DNA from: Deinandra increscens subsp. villosa
Lineage: Eukaryota; Streptophyta; Magnoliopsida; Asterales; Asteraceae
Reading direction: 5' to 3'
DNA: 64,000 nucleotides
Assembly: GCA_039602395.1 (NCBI GenBank)
Contig: JBCNJP010000027.1
Coordinates: 38,962,486-39,026,485, forward strand
In this document: positions 10,205-21,246 of the stretch, one piece after another
How the letters are laid out: every line of letters starts with the position of its first letter
How positions within the stretch are numbered: the stretch's first letter is position 1
Made by a program: the position numbers and the translations under genes
The notes under the pieces: generated by a model
The model's database searches: none
What the model saw: the letters and a program-made list of their open reading frames with translations, nothing else
What the model was told of the DNA's origin: nothing

Positions 10205-10830
10205 GAGGAGCTTGCGGTTATGGAAACTTGATGACTAACGGATACGGTACGAATACAGCAGCATTGAGCACAACAGTGTTTAGCAACGGATATGCTTGTG
10301 GGCAATGCTACCAAATAAAATGTGTCGAGTCTCCATGGTGCTCACCATCATCAATTGCCACCGTGACCGCCACCAACCTCTGCCCTCCCAACTGGTCTGA
10401 GGATTCTAACAACGGCGGATGGTGCAACCCCCCTAGAACTCATTTTGACATGGCCAAACCCGCCTTCATGCAAATAGCCCAGTGGAAAGCCGGCATCGTG
10501 CCCGTCATGTACCGCAGGGTGCCCTGTGCGAGGATAGGCGGGCTTAGATTCTCTTTTCAGGGCAATGGCTACTGGCTGCTGGTGTATGTGATGAATGTGG
10601 GTGGCGCGGGTGACATCCAAAGCATGTGGGTCAAAGGAAGCAAGACGGCCTGGATTAGCATGAGCCACAACTGGGGAGCCTCGTATCAAGCATTTGCTAC
10701 CCTTCGTGGTCAAGCCCTGTCATTCAGGTTAACCTCCTACACCACCAAACAGACTATCACCGCCTACAATGTCGCCCCGGCTAACTGGAACCTGGGGCTC
10801 ACTTACCAAGCCAATCTTAACTTTCATTAA
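10205..10830 (+). CDS. Alpha-expansin, exon 2 (EXPA22/23/25-like)
   Basis: Completes a 269-aa alpha-expansin, a secreted protein that loosens cell walls without hydrolysing them. The exon begins after ATGCAG and restores GGACGYG (residues 62-68). The double-psi beta-barrel half carries the family cysteines, TATNLCPPNW and the HFD motif at residues 141-143. The CBM63 half carries NVGGAGDI, MSHNWGASYQAF and a terminal NWNLGLTYQANLNFH. WLLVYVMNVGG and the SNNGGWCNPPRTHFDM segment point to the EXPA22/23/25 branch rather than the commoner EXPA1-10 type; this is from memory of the family. There is no second intron. The frame is intact to the stop at 10830, so the gene appears functional if the 9.46-kb intron is spliced. 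Confidence 0.92.
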
Positions 10831-10926
10831 TAATTAGCTTAATTCGATAATGTTTTAATTAATTATATTTATTATATATGTATTGGAATAAGAATTTGTG
10901 AAATTTATTTTGTTTTGCTTCATTTT

Positions 10927-10930
10927 ATGC

Positions 10931-11006
<76 letters not shown>
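10927..11006. repeat. (TA)n/(CA)n microsatellite in the expansin 3' flank
   Basis: TA runs interrupted by ACACACACACA. It lies about 100 bases after the expansin stop and ends at the left border of family B. Confidence 0.9.
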
Positions 11007-11008
<2 letters not shown>

Positions 11009-13514
11009 TTAGGTTCTTTTGAGAACCAATATATATTGTGAGAACCGCGAGAACAGATGTGAGCCACACATCTTAACCACCTTTTAAAATGAATGGTCTA
11101 GATTTATTTGAATTTATTTAAATTAAATTAAAATGTAAAAATCCCGTAAATATATAGAAAAGGGCATAAAAGTAATTTTCTATTTAAATTGAGATGACAT
11201 AGTAAGGTGATGTGACATTAATATATACTTCCCCCCTCAATTTTATATCGTTCATAACTTTTTATGCAATAATAATTTTTTTAAAAAAAAATTGCACCAT
11301 TAAATAGGACGTTTTTTATCTTTAATTTGGTTATAGTCTCGTTTTTTTATAAATTTTTTTCCGTAATTTTTTTAACGTATGATGTAGGTAACGAACAATT
11401 ACATATTAGTAGCGAACAAGTACATATGAGTAACGAATAGTTACATGCATGTAAAATATTAAAAAATATAAATATTTAAATTTCTCTATCATTGATCAGT
11501 ATATCACATTTTCTTCTCTCTCATTTTCCGTAAACACATCATCTATCAGGTAAATGCTCAAACACATTTTCACCAAACACATTTTCTTGCTACAACCAAG
11601 TAGCTGATTCTTACAAACCTGAAGCATTGTGTAACAAAAATGTAACAAGTATTTACATGGTTGCATGCTAGTAGTCATCTGTTACATAGTTCTTGTTGTC
11701 TATATTGCATGATCGTAGGCATCTGTTAGTCTGTTACATGGTTGCATCTTCTTACATATACGTTACATTTTCGTAACAGAGTCCTACAAACTCTTAGAAA
11801 AAGGTAACCACCCATCGAAAATTGAAACCATGATAATACTAGCACCAAAACAATACCAAGATCTCAAAATTACACTTTGGTGTAATTTTTTTGATGTATG
11901 TTGTTACATATTTGTAACGAACAATTACGTATGCGTAGCGAGCAAATACATATGTGTAACGAGCAGTTACACGTATGTAAAATATTAAAAAATATAAATA
12001 TTTAAATTTTTGTTTCATTGATCAGTATATCACATTTTATTCTCTCTCGTTTTTCGTAAACACATTTTTATCAGGTAAATGCCCAAACACATTTTCTGCA
12101 AACACATTTTCTGCAAACACATTTTCTTGCTACAAGTACGTAGCTGGTTCTTACGAACCTAAAGCATTGTGTAACAAAAATGTAAACAAGTATTTACATG
12201 GTTGCATTCTCATAGTCATATGTTACATAGTTGTTGTTATCGATATTGCATGATCGTAGACATGTGTTACATGGTTGCATCTTCTTACTTATACGTTACA
12301 TTTTCGTAACAGAGTCCTACCAACTCTTAAGAAAAGGTTACCACCCATCGAAAACTAAAACCATGATAATACTACAACACCAAGATCTCAAAATTACACT
12401 TGGTGTGATTTTTTCAATGTATGTGTTACATGTTGGTAACAAACAATTACGTATTCATAGCGAACAAATACATGTGCGTAACTAATAGTTACACATATGT
12501 AAAATATTAAAATATATGAATATTTAAATTTCTCTCTCATGATCAGTATATTACATTTTCTTCTTTCTCATTTTCTATAAACACATTATTTATCAGGTAA
12601 ATGCCGAAACACATTTTCCGCAAACATATTTTCTTGCTACAACCACGTAGCTGGTTCTTACAAACCTGAAGCATTGTGTAACAAAAATGTAAACAAGTAG
12701 GCATATGTTACATAGATGTTACATATCGCCGCATGTTCGTAGGCATATGTTACATAGATGTTACATATCGCTGCATGTTCGTAGGCATATGTTACATGGT
12801 TGCTAATATCTATATTCTATGCGCGTAGGCATTTAACATTTTTTTATAGTAAACATTTAAAAAAAAAACTTACAAAAGTAAAAAAAAAGTAAAAAAATCT
12901 TTTAAAAAACATAAAAACTAAATTAAAAAAACTAATAAAAAGTTTAAAAAAGTAGATTAAAATAGTAAAAAGAAAAGTTAATCAAATAGTTTAAAAAATA
13001 TTTAATAAAAGTAAAAAAAGTTTAAAAAAAAGTAAAAAAATGTAAAAAAATATTATATTAAAAACATAATAAGTAAATTAAAAAAAACTAGTAAAAAGTT
13101 TTTAAAAAAAATAAGTTAAAAAAGTTAATATTTTTTTTAAAAGTTATTAAAAACGTAAAAAATTCAAAGTTAATAAAAAGTTTTAAAAAATTATTACAAA
13201 AATGAAAATAAAACCGTTTAAGAAAAGTTAATAAAAAGTAGAAAACAGTAAAAAATAAGTTTAAAAAATATTATAAAACGTAATAAAAATATAAAAGAAA
13301 GTTTTTAAAAAATATTTATAATAATTAATTTTGACTAATCAAGATATTAATAGTTAATATTATTTTAATGGGGTTTTGTCTTTTAGTTATATAGGTTAAA
13401 GACATTATTACCCTTTTGAATTAAAATAAATAAAATTGGCAAGGTTTTAAATGTGTGGCTAAGAAGTGTTCTCATGGTTCTCACAATAATAAAAGGTTCT
13501 CAAATGATCCTAAT

Positions 13515-13516
<2 letters not shown>
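11007..13516. mobile_element. Family B element, 2.5 kb, non-coding
   Basis: Left end TATGGTTAGGTTCTTTTGAG; right end complementary to TAGGATTAGGATCATTTGAG. It lies between TA tracts. The interior holds a threefold tandem repeat (see 11385-12830) and a 500-base A-rich stretch (about 12840-13340) with many AAAAAGT words. No ORF of interest. Confidence 0.7.
11385..12830. repeat. About 525-bp tandem repeat, three units, last one shortened
   Basis: ACGAACAATTAC recurs near 11391 and 11917, and its variant ACAAACAATTAC near 12439. Each is followed by the same TTACA-rich text, GATCAGTATATCACATTTT, AAACACATTTTC and TGTAACAAAAATGTAA in the same order. Units are about 522-526 bases. TTACAYATGTAA-like palindromes recur in each unit. 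Confidence 0.8.
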
Positions 13517-13568
<52 letters not shown>

Positions 13569-13571
<3 letters not shown>

Positions 13572-13632
13572 AGAGGATCATTTGAGAACCAATTTGATTT
13601 GAGAACTAAAAAGAACTAATTTGAGCCACAAG

Positions 13633-13640
<8 letters not shown>
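13569..13640. mobile_element. Family A (copy 5, reversed fragment)
   Basis: Starts AAGGAGAGGATCATTTGAGA and breaks off at AAGTTTATTTATATATA, where the TA tract of the next element begins. The distal half is absent. Confidence 0.65.
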
Positions 13641-13676
<36 letters not shown>

Positions 13677-13679
<3 letters not shown>

Positions 13680-14163
13680 GAGGGATATAATGAAAACCTC
13701 TCCGAGTTTGGAAAACCGTAAAAACTAAGCTAAAAAATTCGTTTTTTGTTCCGATTTTTTATAGTGACTCTCTAAGTTAAAAAAAACCCTCTTTATGCAA
13801 AAAAGTAAAAAAAAAAACGCCTAGTAAATTTTTTTTAAAAAAAAAATTATAACCGATGTTACATATGTAACATTACCCTGTTACATATGTAACATTACCC
13901 TGTTACATATGTAACATTACCCTGTTACATATGTAACATTACCCTGTTACATATGTAACATTACCCTGTTACATATGTAACATCGGTTATAAATTATTTT
14001 TTTTAAGAAAAAGTAGTAGGCGTTTTTTTTTACTTTTTTGCATAAAGGGGTTTTTTTTTAAATTAGAGACTCACCATAAAAAAAATCGGAACAAAAAACG
14101 AATTTGTTAGCTTGGTTTTCACGGTTTTCCAAACTCGAAGAGGTTTTCATTTTATCATTCCTC
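13677..14163. mobile_element. Family C foldback element (copy 2)
   Basis: Ends are TAGGGGAGGGATATAATGAA and the complement of TAGAGGAATGATAAAATGAA. Long inverted arms (CTCCGAGTTTGG...CCAAACTCGAAGAGG) enclose a tandem array at 13857-13984. Confidence 0.8.
13857..13984. repeat. 22-bp tandem repeat of a palindrome, six copies
   Basis: Six GTTACATATGTAAC palindromes are spaced by ATTACCCT. The array sits at the centre of the family C foldback, where copy 1 has only two palindromes. Confidence 0.9.
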
Positions 14164-14177
14164 TATATATATATATA

Positions 14178-14355
14178 GGGCTAGATTCAAATGAAAACTT
14201 TTTGTTTTGAGAACTTTTGAGAACTAAATCTCAACCACTACTTTCAGATGGGGACCACTATAATTCATGGGGGGTTTTCCATATATATAAACTAGTGGCT
14301 TAGAATGGTTCTTTTTAGTTCTCAAACCCAATTGGTTCTCAAATGATCCTCTCCC
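14178..14355. mobile_element. Family A (copy 6)
   Basis: Complete forward copy: GGGCTAGATTCAAATGAAAA at the left and CAAATGATCCTCTCCC at the right, with TA tracts on both sides. Confidence 0.8.
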
Positions 14356-14365
14356 TATATATATA

Positions 14366-15026
14366 GGGTTAGGATCCTGCGAAAACACATCTTTTTGTGA
14401 AAACTGCGAAAACACATATTAAAACTTACGTAACTTTTTCATACGTTAACGATTTTTCATAAAATTTGTGCCAAAAGTCTTAGAATTACGTTATCTTTAA
14501 ATCTGGAACAAAATATTAATAAAAAAAACTGAACGTTTTTTTTTCCCGTGTGCTGCACATGTGCATCATATAATTAAAAAAAAGTTATAAAATGCTATTT
14601 TTTCTTTAAATCTAAAGATAACACAACTATAAGATTTAGGGTGCAATTTCTTTTTAAACTATTAATGTATATCACATGTATGAGCGTTTTTTTTGGTATG
14701 ATGCACATGTGCATCATTCAATAAAAACGCTAAAATATGATGAAAATATATTGCATATGGTGCGACTAAGAAAAAAAATATATTAACTCATACTAAAAGT
14801 ATGAGTTATTTTTGTGATGCACATGTGCACCACACAAAAAATATTTTAAAAAAATAAAAAAGCGTTAAGTTTTTTAAAACTTTTATAGGATTAAAGATAA
14901 TATAATTTTAAGACTTTTGGTGCAAATTTTTTTAAAAAATATTAACGTATGAAAAAGTTATGTAGGTTTTAAGATTTGTTTGCGCAGTTCTCACAAAAAA
15001 ATGGTGTTTTCGCAGGATCCTTACCC
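14366..15026. mobile_element. Family D element (copy 2), followed by a further partial copy up to the gap
   Basis: Near-perfect ends: GGGTTAGGATCCTGCGAAAA at 14366 and its complement ending TTACCC at 15026. It contains GATGCACATGTGCATCAT palindromes (about 14552, 14700, 14816) and inverted copies of the CATACG...GCACCAAAA block. A related sequence starts at about 15030 (CACATCTTTTTGTGAAAAC) and runs into the N gap at 15247. Confidence 0.75.
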
Positions 15027-15246
15027 ATCATGTAAAAACCACATCTTTTTGTGAAAACCTAAAAACTAATACTAAAACTTTCATAACTTTTTCATACGAT
15101 CATATTTTTCTATGAAACTTGCACCAAAAATCTTAAAATTCTATTGTCTTTGATTCTGGAATAGAAATTGATATTTCAAAAAAAAAAATTAGTGCACATG
15201 TGTATTATTAGTGCACATGTGCACCATTTTCATTAGTACTGCACAA

Positions 15247-15746
15247 NNNNNNNNNNNNNNNNNNNNNNNNNNNNNNNNNNNNNNNNNNNNNNNNNNNNNN
15301 NNNNNNNNNNNNNNNNNNNNNNNNNNNNNNNNNNNNNNNNNNNNNNNNNNNNNNNNNNNNNNNNNNNNNNNNNNNNNNNNNNNNNNNNNNNNNNNNNNNN
15401 NNNNNNNNNNNNNNNNNNNNNNNNNNNNNNNNNNNNNNNNNNNNNNNNNNNNNNNNNNNNNNNNNNNNNNNNNNNNNNNNNNNNNNNNNNNNNNNNNNNN
15501 NNNNNNNNNNNNNNNNNNNNNNNNNNNNNNNNNNNNNNNNNNNNNNNNNNNNNNNNNNNNNNNNNNNNNNNNNNNNNNNNNNNNNNNNNNNNNNNNNNNN
15601 NNNNNNNNNNNNNNNNNNNNNNNNNNNNNNNNNNNNNNNNNNNNNNNNNNNNNNNNNNNNNNNNNNNNNNNNNNNNNNNNNNNNNNNNNNNNNNNNNNNN
15701 NNNNNNNNNNNNNNNNNNNNNNNNNNNNNNNNNNNNNNNNNNNNNN
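15247..15746. other. Assembly gap, 500 N
   Basis: Exactly 500 N, a typical placeholder length. The true gap size is unknown. Confidence 0.98.
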
Positions 15747-16115
15747 AGTTAAAAAATATGTTTAGATGATGAAAAGGACTTCTTAAAAACAACTTTTGCA
15801 AAAGTAGCTACAAGGGTATTTTTAAAAGCCAGGAAATCATGGCTTGTGAAACAAGTTTTGGCTTTTGAACTGGTAATTTAAACTTATACCCTCAACTTTT
15901 GAAACAACTTTTGGTTTCTTTGTCATTTTACATAATTAAGCTAAGAAAAACATATTTTTAGAAACAACTTTTTTACTTATTAATTTTTACCATTATAAAA
16001 GCTTATCCAAACAACTTTTTTCAAACTCCTTTTAAAAAAGTTAAAAGTCAATAAGTCGTTTTTGCTTAAAAGGACTTTTGGGCTCAAATAAGCTTTAGCA
16101 AACATACCCTTAAAG
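15747..16115. mobile_element. MITE-like remnant
   Basis: T/A-rich sequence with AAAAGTCAATAAGT, CTTAAAAGGACTTTT and a right end AAACATACCC. Similar sequence with the same right-end words lies at about 31975-33285. The left part is lost in the gap. From 16115 to 16847 I see no gene, only AATCCAAAATC-type low-complexity sequence. Confidence 0.4.
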
Positions 16116-16847
16116 GAATGAAATTGATTCCACCAACCTTAGGAATTCAAGAATCCTTCATGTTGGTGATGGAAACAATCCATTGGAATGTTTCATAGTT
16201 ACAAAATTACCCCTTCTTCACTTCACTGTTCTTCATCAAATCACAGAAATCAAACGAACCAAAATCGAACCCAAAATCAAGATTGTTCTTCTTCATCATC
16301 CAACATCATTCATCACCAAAATCATTCTTACAAACAAACCCAAAACAAATTATCTAAATCCAACCCCCAAATCTAACGAACCATAATCATTCTTACAAAA
16401 TCAAATATCAAATCACCAAAATCCAAAATCAAAATCGAATACCCAAAACAAATTCTGTAAATTCGCCCCAAGAACAAATCGCTCCAAGCCATTGATTTAA
16501 ATCCAAATAAGATGGAATGCAAAGTGAAACAAACCAAAACGGAGATCATATCGAGAATCGATTTCTTCCAATCGTGAAGTTTCATCTTGATTGTTCTTCC
16601 ATTCGAGACTGTAACCATCACGAAGATCAAATGGAAGATCGAGTTTTTTTTCAATTGATTTATCTGATAGTGACTGTAACCATCATGAAGATCATATGGA
16701 ACATCGAGTTTCTTCCAATCGATTTTTTTTTGCTTTGTACCAATTATGTGATATGTAGCTTGTGAAAGTTTCTAATTCCTTTGTGAAATGGGGATCTGGG
16801 AATGATGATGGTAGGGAGGGGATCTGAAAAGAAAACAAGCGCAATTT

Positions 16848-17549
16848 AGGTGCTGTCTGTTTTTGCAGACAAAAACTATCTGTAGTCTGATTTCATCTGA
16901 TTTCATGTCTGCAGCTGAAGATGTGGTCTGAATATCTGTAATCTTAAAATATAAGACTGTTTGTTTTATTAACTTGACACTGTCTGCAAAAACTGAAAAA
17001 TATATAACTGTCAAACTTATCTTACTAAATTAAAGTTATTCAACGTTCAAATTATAATATAAATACAATAATAAAACCAAATATCAATAACATAAAAACA
17101 TAAGTAAAATGGTGGTGGTGGTGGTGGTGGTGGTGGTAGTAGTGTGGTGGTGGTGTTGGTGGCGGTAATGGTGGTGGTGGTGGTAATGGTGTGGTGGTAG
17201 TGGTGTTGGTGGCGGTGATGGTCGTGGTGGTGGTGTGCTGGTGGTGGTGGTGGTGGCGATGGTGGTGTGGTGGTGGCGATGGTGGTGTGGTGGTGGCGGT
17301 GGTGTTAGTGGTGGTGGTTGTGGTGGCGGCGGTGGCGGCGGTGGCGGTGGTGGCGATGGTGGCGCGGCGGCGGTGGTGGTGGCGGCGGGGTGGAGGTGGT
17401 GTCGGCGGCGGCGGCGGCGCGGCGGCGGCGGCGGCGCGGCGGCGGTGTCAGCGGTGGCGGCGGCGCGGCGACGGCGGTGGTGCGGCGGTGGCGGCGGCGG
17501 CGGTAGCGGCGTGGCGGCGGCGGCGGTGATGGTGGTGGCGGCGGCGGCG

Positions 17550-17588
<39 letters not shown>

Positions 17589-17654
17589 GCGACGGCGGCG
17601 GCGATGGCGGTGCGGCGGCGGCGATGGCGGCGCGGTGGCGGCGATGGTGTTAGC

Positions 17655-17685
<31 letters not shown>

Positions 17686-18117
17686 TGGTGGCGGCGGCGG
17701 CGGCGGCGGGGCGGCGGCGGCGTTGGTGGCGGCGGCGGCGGCGGCGGCGGTGGTGGTGTGATGGTGGTGTTAGTGGCGGCGGCGTGGTGATGGTGGTGGT
17801 GTGGTGGCGGCGGTGGTGGTGGTGTGGTGGTGGTGGCGGTGGTGTTGGTGGTGGTGGTGGTGGTGGGGTGGTGGTGGTGGTGGCGGTGGTGGTGGTGATG
17901 GTGGTGGGGTGGTGAGGTGGTGGGTCTTTTGTTTTTAAGCTTGTGAGTTATAGTATGAAGATGAAATAAACAATGTTTATAAGCTTTTTTTGAAGAGGTT
18001 TTAAGCTTAAATAAGATCTTCATAAGAAAAAAAACAAACAGTCTTCAAGGCATATGTCTGCGCGCCTGCAGACATGACCTCTCCTGAAGATGTATTAAGC
18101 AAAAACAAACAACACCT
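16848..18117. mobile_element. Small TIR element carrying a GGT/GGC microsatellite
   Basis: The ends AGGTGCTGTCTGTTTTTGC (16848) and its near-complement ending CACCT at 18117 form imperfect TIRs. A second inverted pair, ATGTCTGCAG...CTGCAGACAT, lies just inside. No transposase. The target duplication is not evident. Confidence 0.5.
17109..17925. repeat. (GGT/GGC)n trinucleotide array, about 0.8 kb
   Basis: Nearly uninterrupted GGN triplets, GGT-rich at both edges and GGC-rich in the centre. The G-rich strand could form G-quadruplexes. ORFs through it give Gly/Val/Ala/Arg strings on + and His/Pro/Thr/Arg strings on -, and are artefacts. Confidence 0.95.
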
Positions 18118-19309
18118 TAATAATGTTTTATTTAAACTTTCTAATTTCTTTGTGAAAGTTACCAGCCAAACATAAAATAAATTTTCATGCAAACCAAACG
18201 GATTCCCTATAATGGTTGTGAGGGTAAACCTTAAAATTTAAAGTGTAGTTTTGAGTGGTTATGAGTAGAGGAGAGAGAAATATTTAAGGAAAAATATTGG
18301 GAATCCTTATATTTGAGGAAAAATGAGGAAAAATCTGGTAAATCTTTAAAATTTAAGGTTTGAAGAGAGAGAAAAGGTAATGATAAAGGTATAAAAAGTA
18401 TTATTTAATTATGGTTGTGAGTGAAAGAAAGAGAAAAATTAATAATAAATATATAAATTATATGGATAAGGATAAGGAATAGGCTGTGAATGCTCTAAGT
18501 ATTTGATAGAAGAGGGAGACGCGGTCCTTTAAGGGTTAGGATATGTGGAGAGTGTATTACTTTATTGGAACTGAATTTATTTAAGGCTAAAAAATAAGTA
18601 TAAACGTTGTTCTAAATTTCTAGGTCTGAAGTGCTTAATTATTTATATAAGACTACGCTTATTTATAGAAGTTAGAACCTAATGGTTCGAGGGGGCGAAA
18701 CCCTCAAGACTACAAGGGTCCAGAGCGACAACCAAGTGGGTTCAAGGAGTAAAGCCATTGATGGCGATCTTGTTGTTTTCGTTTCTAATTTTCTGGTTAT
18801 TTGTACACTTTAAGTTCCTCCAAATTGCTTGATAATAAAAAGTTACTTGAGAGCTTCAGTAATAAACTTTGCTCATCACCAACAACTCTGCTCATCGGTA
18901 GAAATTACTAGACTTAGAAGTAACTAAATTTTAGTAGTAAATGTTTGGTAACAAAATTAGCCATCACTAGAAAAGTTGGTCATCGACAACAACCTTGGTG
19001 ATTGGCTATAACTTTGTTCTTCGGCATTAATTTGGAAATCGGTAGTAACTTTTTTCGCTGGCAAATTTATACTTTAGTAGTAACATAGTAACCATGTCAC
19101 TACTCATGGGTTAAGTTGTCGTTGATGGTTTACTTTTGAAGTAGCTTCTAATCATTGACGGTTATAAATGTCAACTACTATCTTTTCACAAATAGTCGCA
19201 ATGATTTGTTGTGTTGGTTCCCAAGTATATAAAAGCGATTTTTTGTCAAAATCGAATACACATTTTTTATGATAGATTTTCGTATAGTAGTTGCAATCTG
19301 TGTGAATCA
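18118..19309. other. No gene seen; old repeat fragments
   Basis: AT-rich. A segment at about 18680-18780 (GGTTCGAGGGGGCGAAACCCTC and after) looks like part of an LTR, and 18960-19080 contains CATCACTAGAAAAGTTGG, which may be a CACTA-type end. Neither is complete. Confidence 0.35.
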
Positions 19310-20027
19310 ATGTTTTAAAAACCGGATTAACCCGGCCGGTTCATCCGGTTCAACCGGGAACCGGTGGGTCTTCCGGTTCAATTATAACCAGTTTTTAGCA
19401 ATACTGAGTCAGAAAGTGAATCGTCGGGTTTTCCGGTTCAACCGGGTAAAACCCCGGACCCGGAACCGAGGTGAACCGAGTTTGGTTTTCTTTTTTTTTA
19501 ATTAATATTTTTATTTTATATTAATCTAAAGAAAAGACAGGAAAGGCGTTACAAAAGAGTAGGGATACGTTCACGGTTCACGATTCACGTTCCACTGGAA
19601 ACCAAAAAGGCACTACAAAAACCCCCCATAATCCACGAACTTGGGGGGATGATCGACGAACTTGGGGGGATGATCGACGAACTTGGGGGGATGATCGACG
19701 AACTTGGGGGTACAATCGATGAACTTGAATGAGATTCTCGAAGTGATCAACTAGAAATCGAAGTTATTAACCAGGGTACAATCGACGAACATGAGGTATT
19801 GTAATTTGTATTGGTGTTATTTTGGATGATTTTAATTTGTGTTAGACTTTATTGAAGTTTCTTTTTTATATTTGTTGTAGTTAAAAGTTTATAAAATGTA
19901 TATTTTAAATTTACAGGTTTGAGTAGTTAATCCGGTTCAACCGTCCGGATCAACCAAGTTCAACCGGTTAAACCGTTTTTTAAACAAGACCTGTCCAATT
20001 TAAAAATTCGGTTTTAAAACATTGGCG
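19310..20027. mobile_element. MITE of about 715 bp with 8-bp target duplication
   Basis: TIRs CAATGTTTTAAAA[A]CCG at 19310 and its complement ending CATTG at 20027. Flanks GTGTGAAT and GCGTGAAT form an 8-bp duplication with one mismatch, which suggests the hAT superfamily. The interior near both ends is rich in CCGGTT and AACCGG words. No transposase. Confidence 0.65.
19637..19720. repeat. 21-bp tandem repeat, four copies
   Basis: GAACTTGGGGGGATGATCGAC is repeated at 19637, 19658, 19679 and 19700 (last copy diverged), inside the MITE. Confidence 0.9.
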
Positions 20028-20188
20028 TGAATTATCCGATATGACTATACAATATCACAAAGAGATATCTAGGCTTATTCGAGAATACAAAAGCTACATC
20101 GGGTAACGTGAAAGAAGTTTAGAAGATGATATCATCAATGTTGAGGTAAAGTTGATCGAAAAGAAGAAACAAGGGAGGTGGTGTTAGG

Positions 20189-20333
20189 TTTTTATTTTTT
20201 ATGTATTGTATTATTGATTAATTAAAAGTATAAAATAGTCATTATTTTTTGGAACGACTTAGGTTTTTATTTTTTATGTATTGTATTATTGATTAATTAA
20301 AAATATAAAATAGTATTATTTTTTGGAACGATA
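20189..20333. repeat. Tandem duplication of about 75 bp
   Basis: AGGTTTTTATTTTTTATGTA ... TTATTTTTTGGAACGA occurs twice in a row with two differences. Confidence 0.85.
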
Positions 20334-20389
20334 TCGATCAAACGACACTGGTCTCATATGTAAACCTACTTTTACGGAGCTATGTTCAA

Positions 20390-20640
20390 GGTGTTCAAGG
20401 CCAATGAATGTCCTGGAAAACCCGAGGACTATTTGCACCAGTTGAGCTCATTCCAGGGAAAATCCACCTCCGCGAGCAGCCGGGTGGTAAAACTTGGGAG
20501 CTCAGGGATCGAACTTGTGACCTTTCAGCCCCAAGTCTCCCCTCATCGCCAATGCCCATTCCAAAGTGCTCCCCGTAAGAATCGAACATGTATCTCAAGT
20601 AGAGAACACAAGCTTCTTACCACTACACCACAATGAAAGT
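20390..20640 (-). mobile_element. tRNA-derived SINE
   Basis: Read on -, the 5' part (from 20636) has GTGGTGTAGTGGTAAGAAGC as an A-box-like region and GTTCGATTC about 30 bases on as a B box, the layout of a Pol III tRNA-type promoter. A non-tRNA body follows. No clear 3' tail or target duplication was found. Confidence 0.5.
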
Positions 20641-21007
20641 TGCTCAACAATTAATATCCGATTAGTATTCATGTTTCGTTCAACTGTCAAAAGTAAACAT
20701 AAGTTTTCAAGCTTGACGGTGACTTAAATTAATGTTAATCTCAAGTGCATTAAAACTAAGAAAAGGGAAAACACAAAACACATACAAAATTACAAGACAA
20801 GAAATAGACAATCAGATCAAGGTTTAAGTTCAATAACACCTAGTATTTTAATCATTAAACTAGTTTTCTATTTTTTTTTAACAGTTAATTTTTTTATTCG
20901 TTATAAGATTTGAAGTCTCACCACTTTGAAAAGCGAAAATCTTATCTAACACCACTTTATATTAAATTAGTTAGCTATATTGATCTCTCAATGTTAACAT
21001 ATATATA

Positions 21008-21180
21008 GGTTCAAATGAGAAATTTTTCTTTTGAGAACTTTTGAAAACCAATTTGGGCCACTAATTTTCAAGGGGGGAGCATTCAAATTCATGGGGGGGT
21101 TTTCCATATATATAAACTAGTGGCTAAGATTAGTTCTTTTTAGTTCTCAAACCCAATTAGTTCTCAAATGATCCTCTCCC
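21008..21180. mobile_element. Family A (copy 7)
   Basis: Forward copy lacking the first few bases (starts TATAGGTTCAAATGAGAAA) and ending ATGATCCTCTCCC before a TA tract. It closely matches copy 1 in the centre. Confidence 0.8.

Positions 21181-21246
<66 letters not shown>

Noticed and set aside
13857..13984. CRISPR-like array
   Set aside because: The 22-bp period with an 8-base identical spacer is a simple tandem repeat in a plant transposon, not repeats with unique spacers.
15208..15801. ORFs of nearly 200 codons on both strands
   Set aside because: They consist of the N gap read as unknown residues. The same applies at 43389-44094.
17191..18023. Long ORFs of Gly/Val/Ala/Arg (+) and His/Pro/Thr/Arg (-)
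   Set aside because: They are translations of the GGT/GGC microsatellite, open in most frames simply because the triplets contain no stops.
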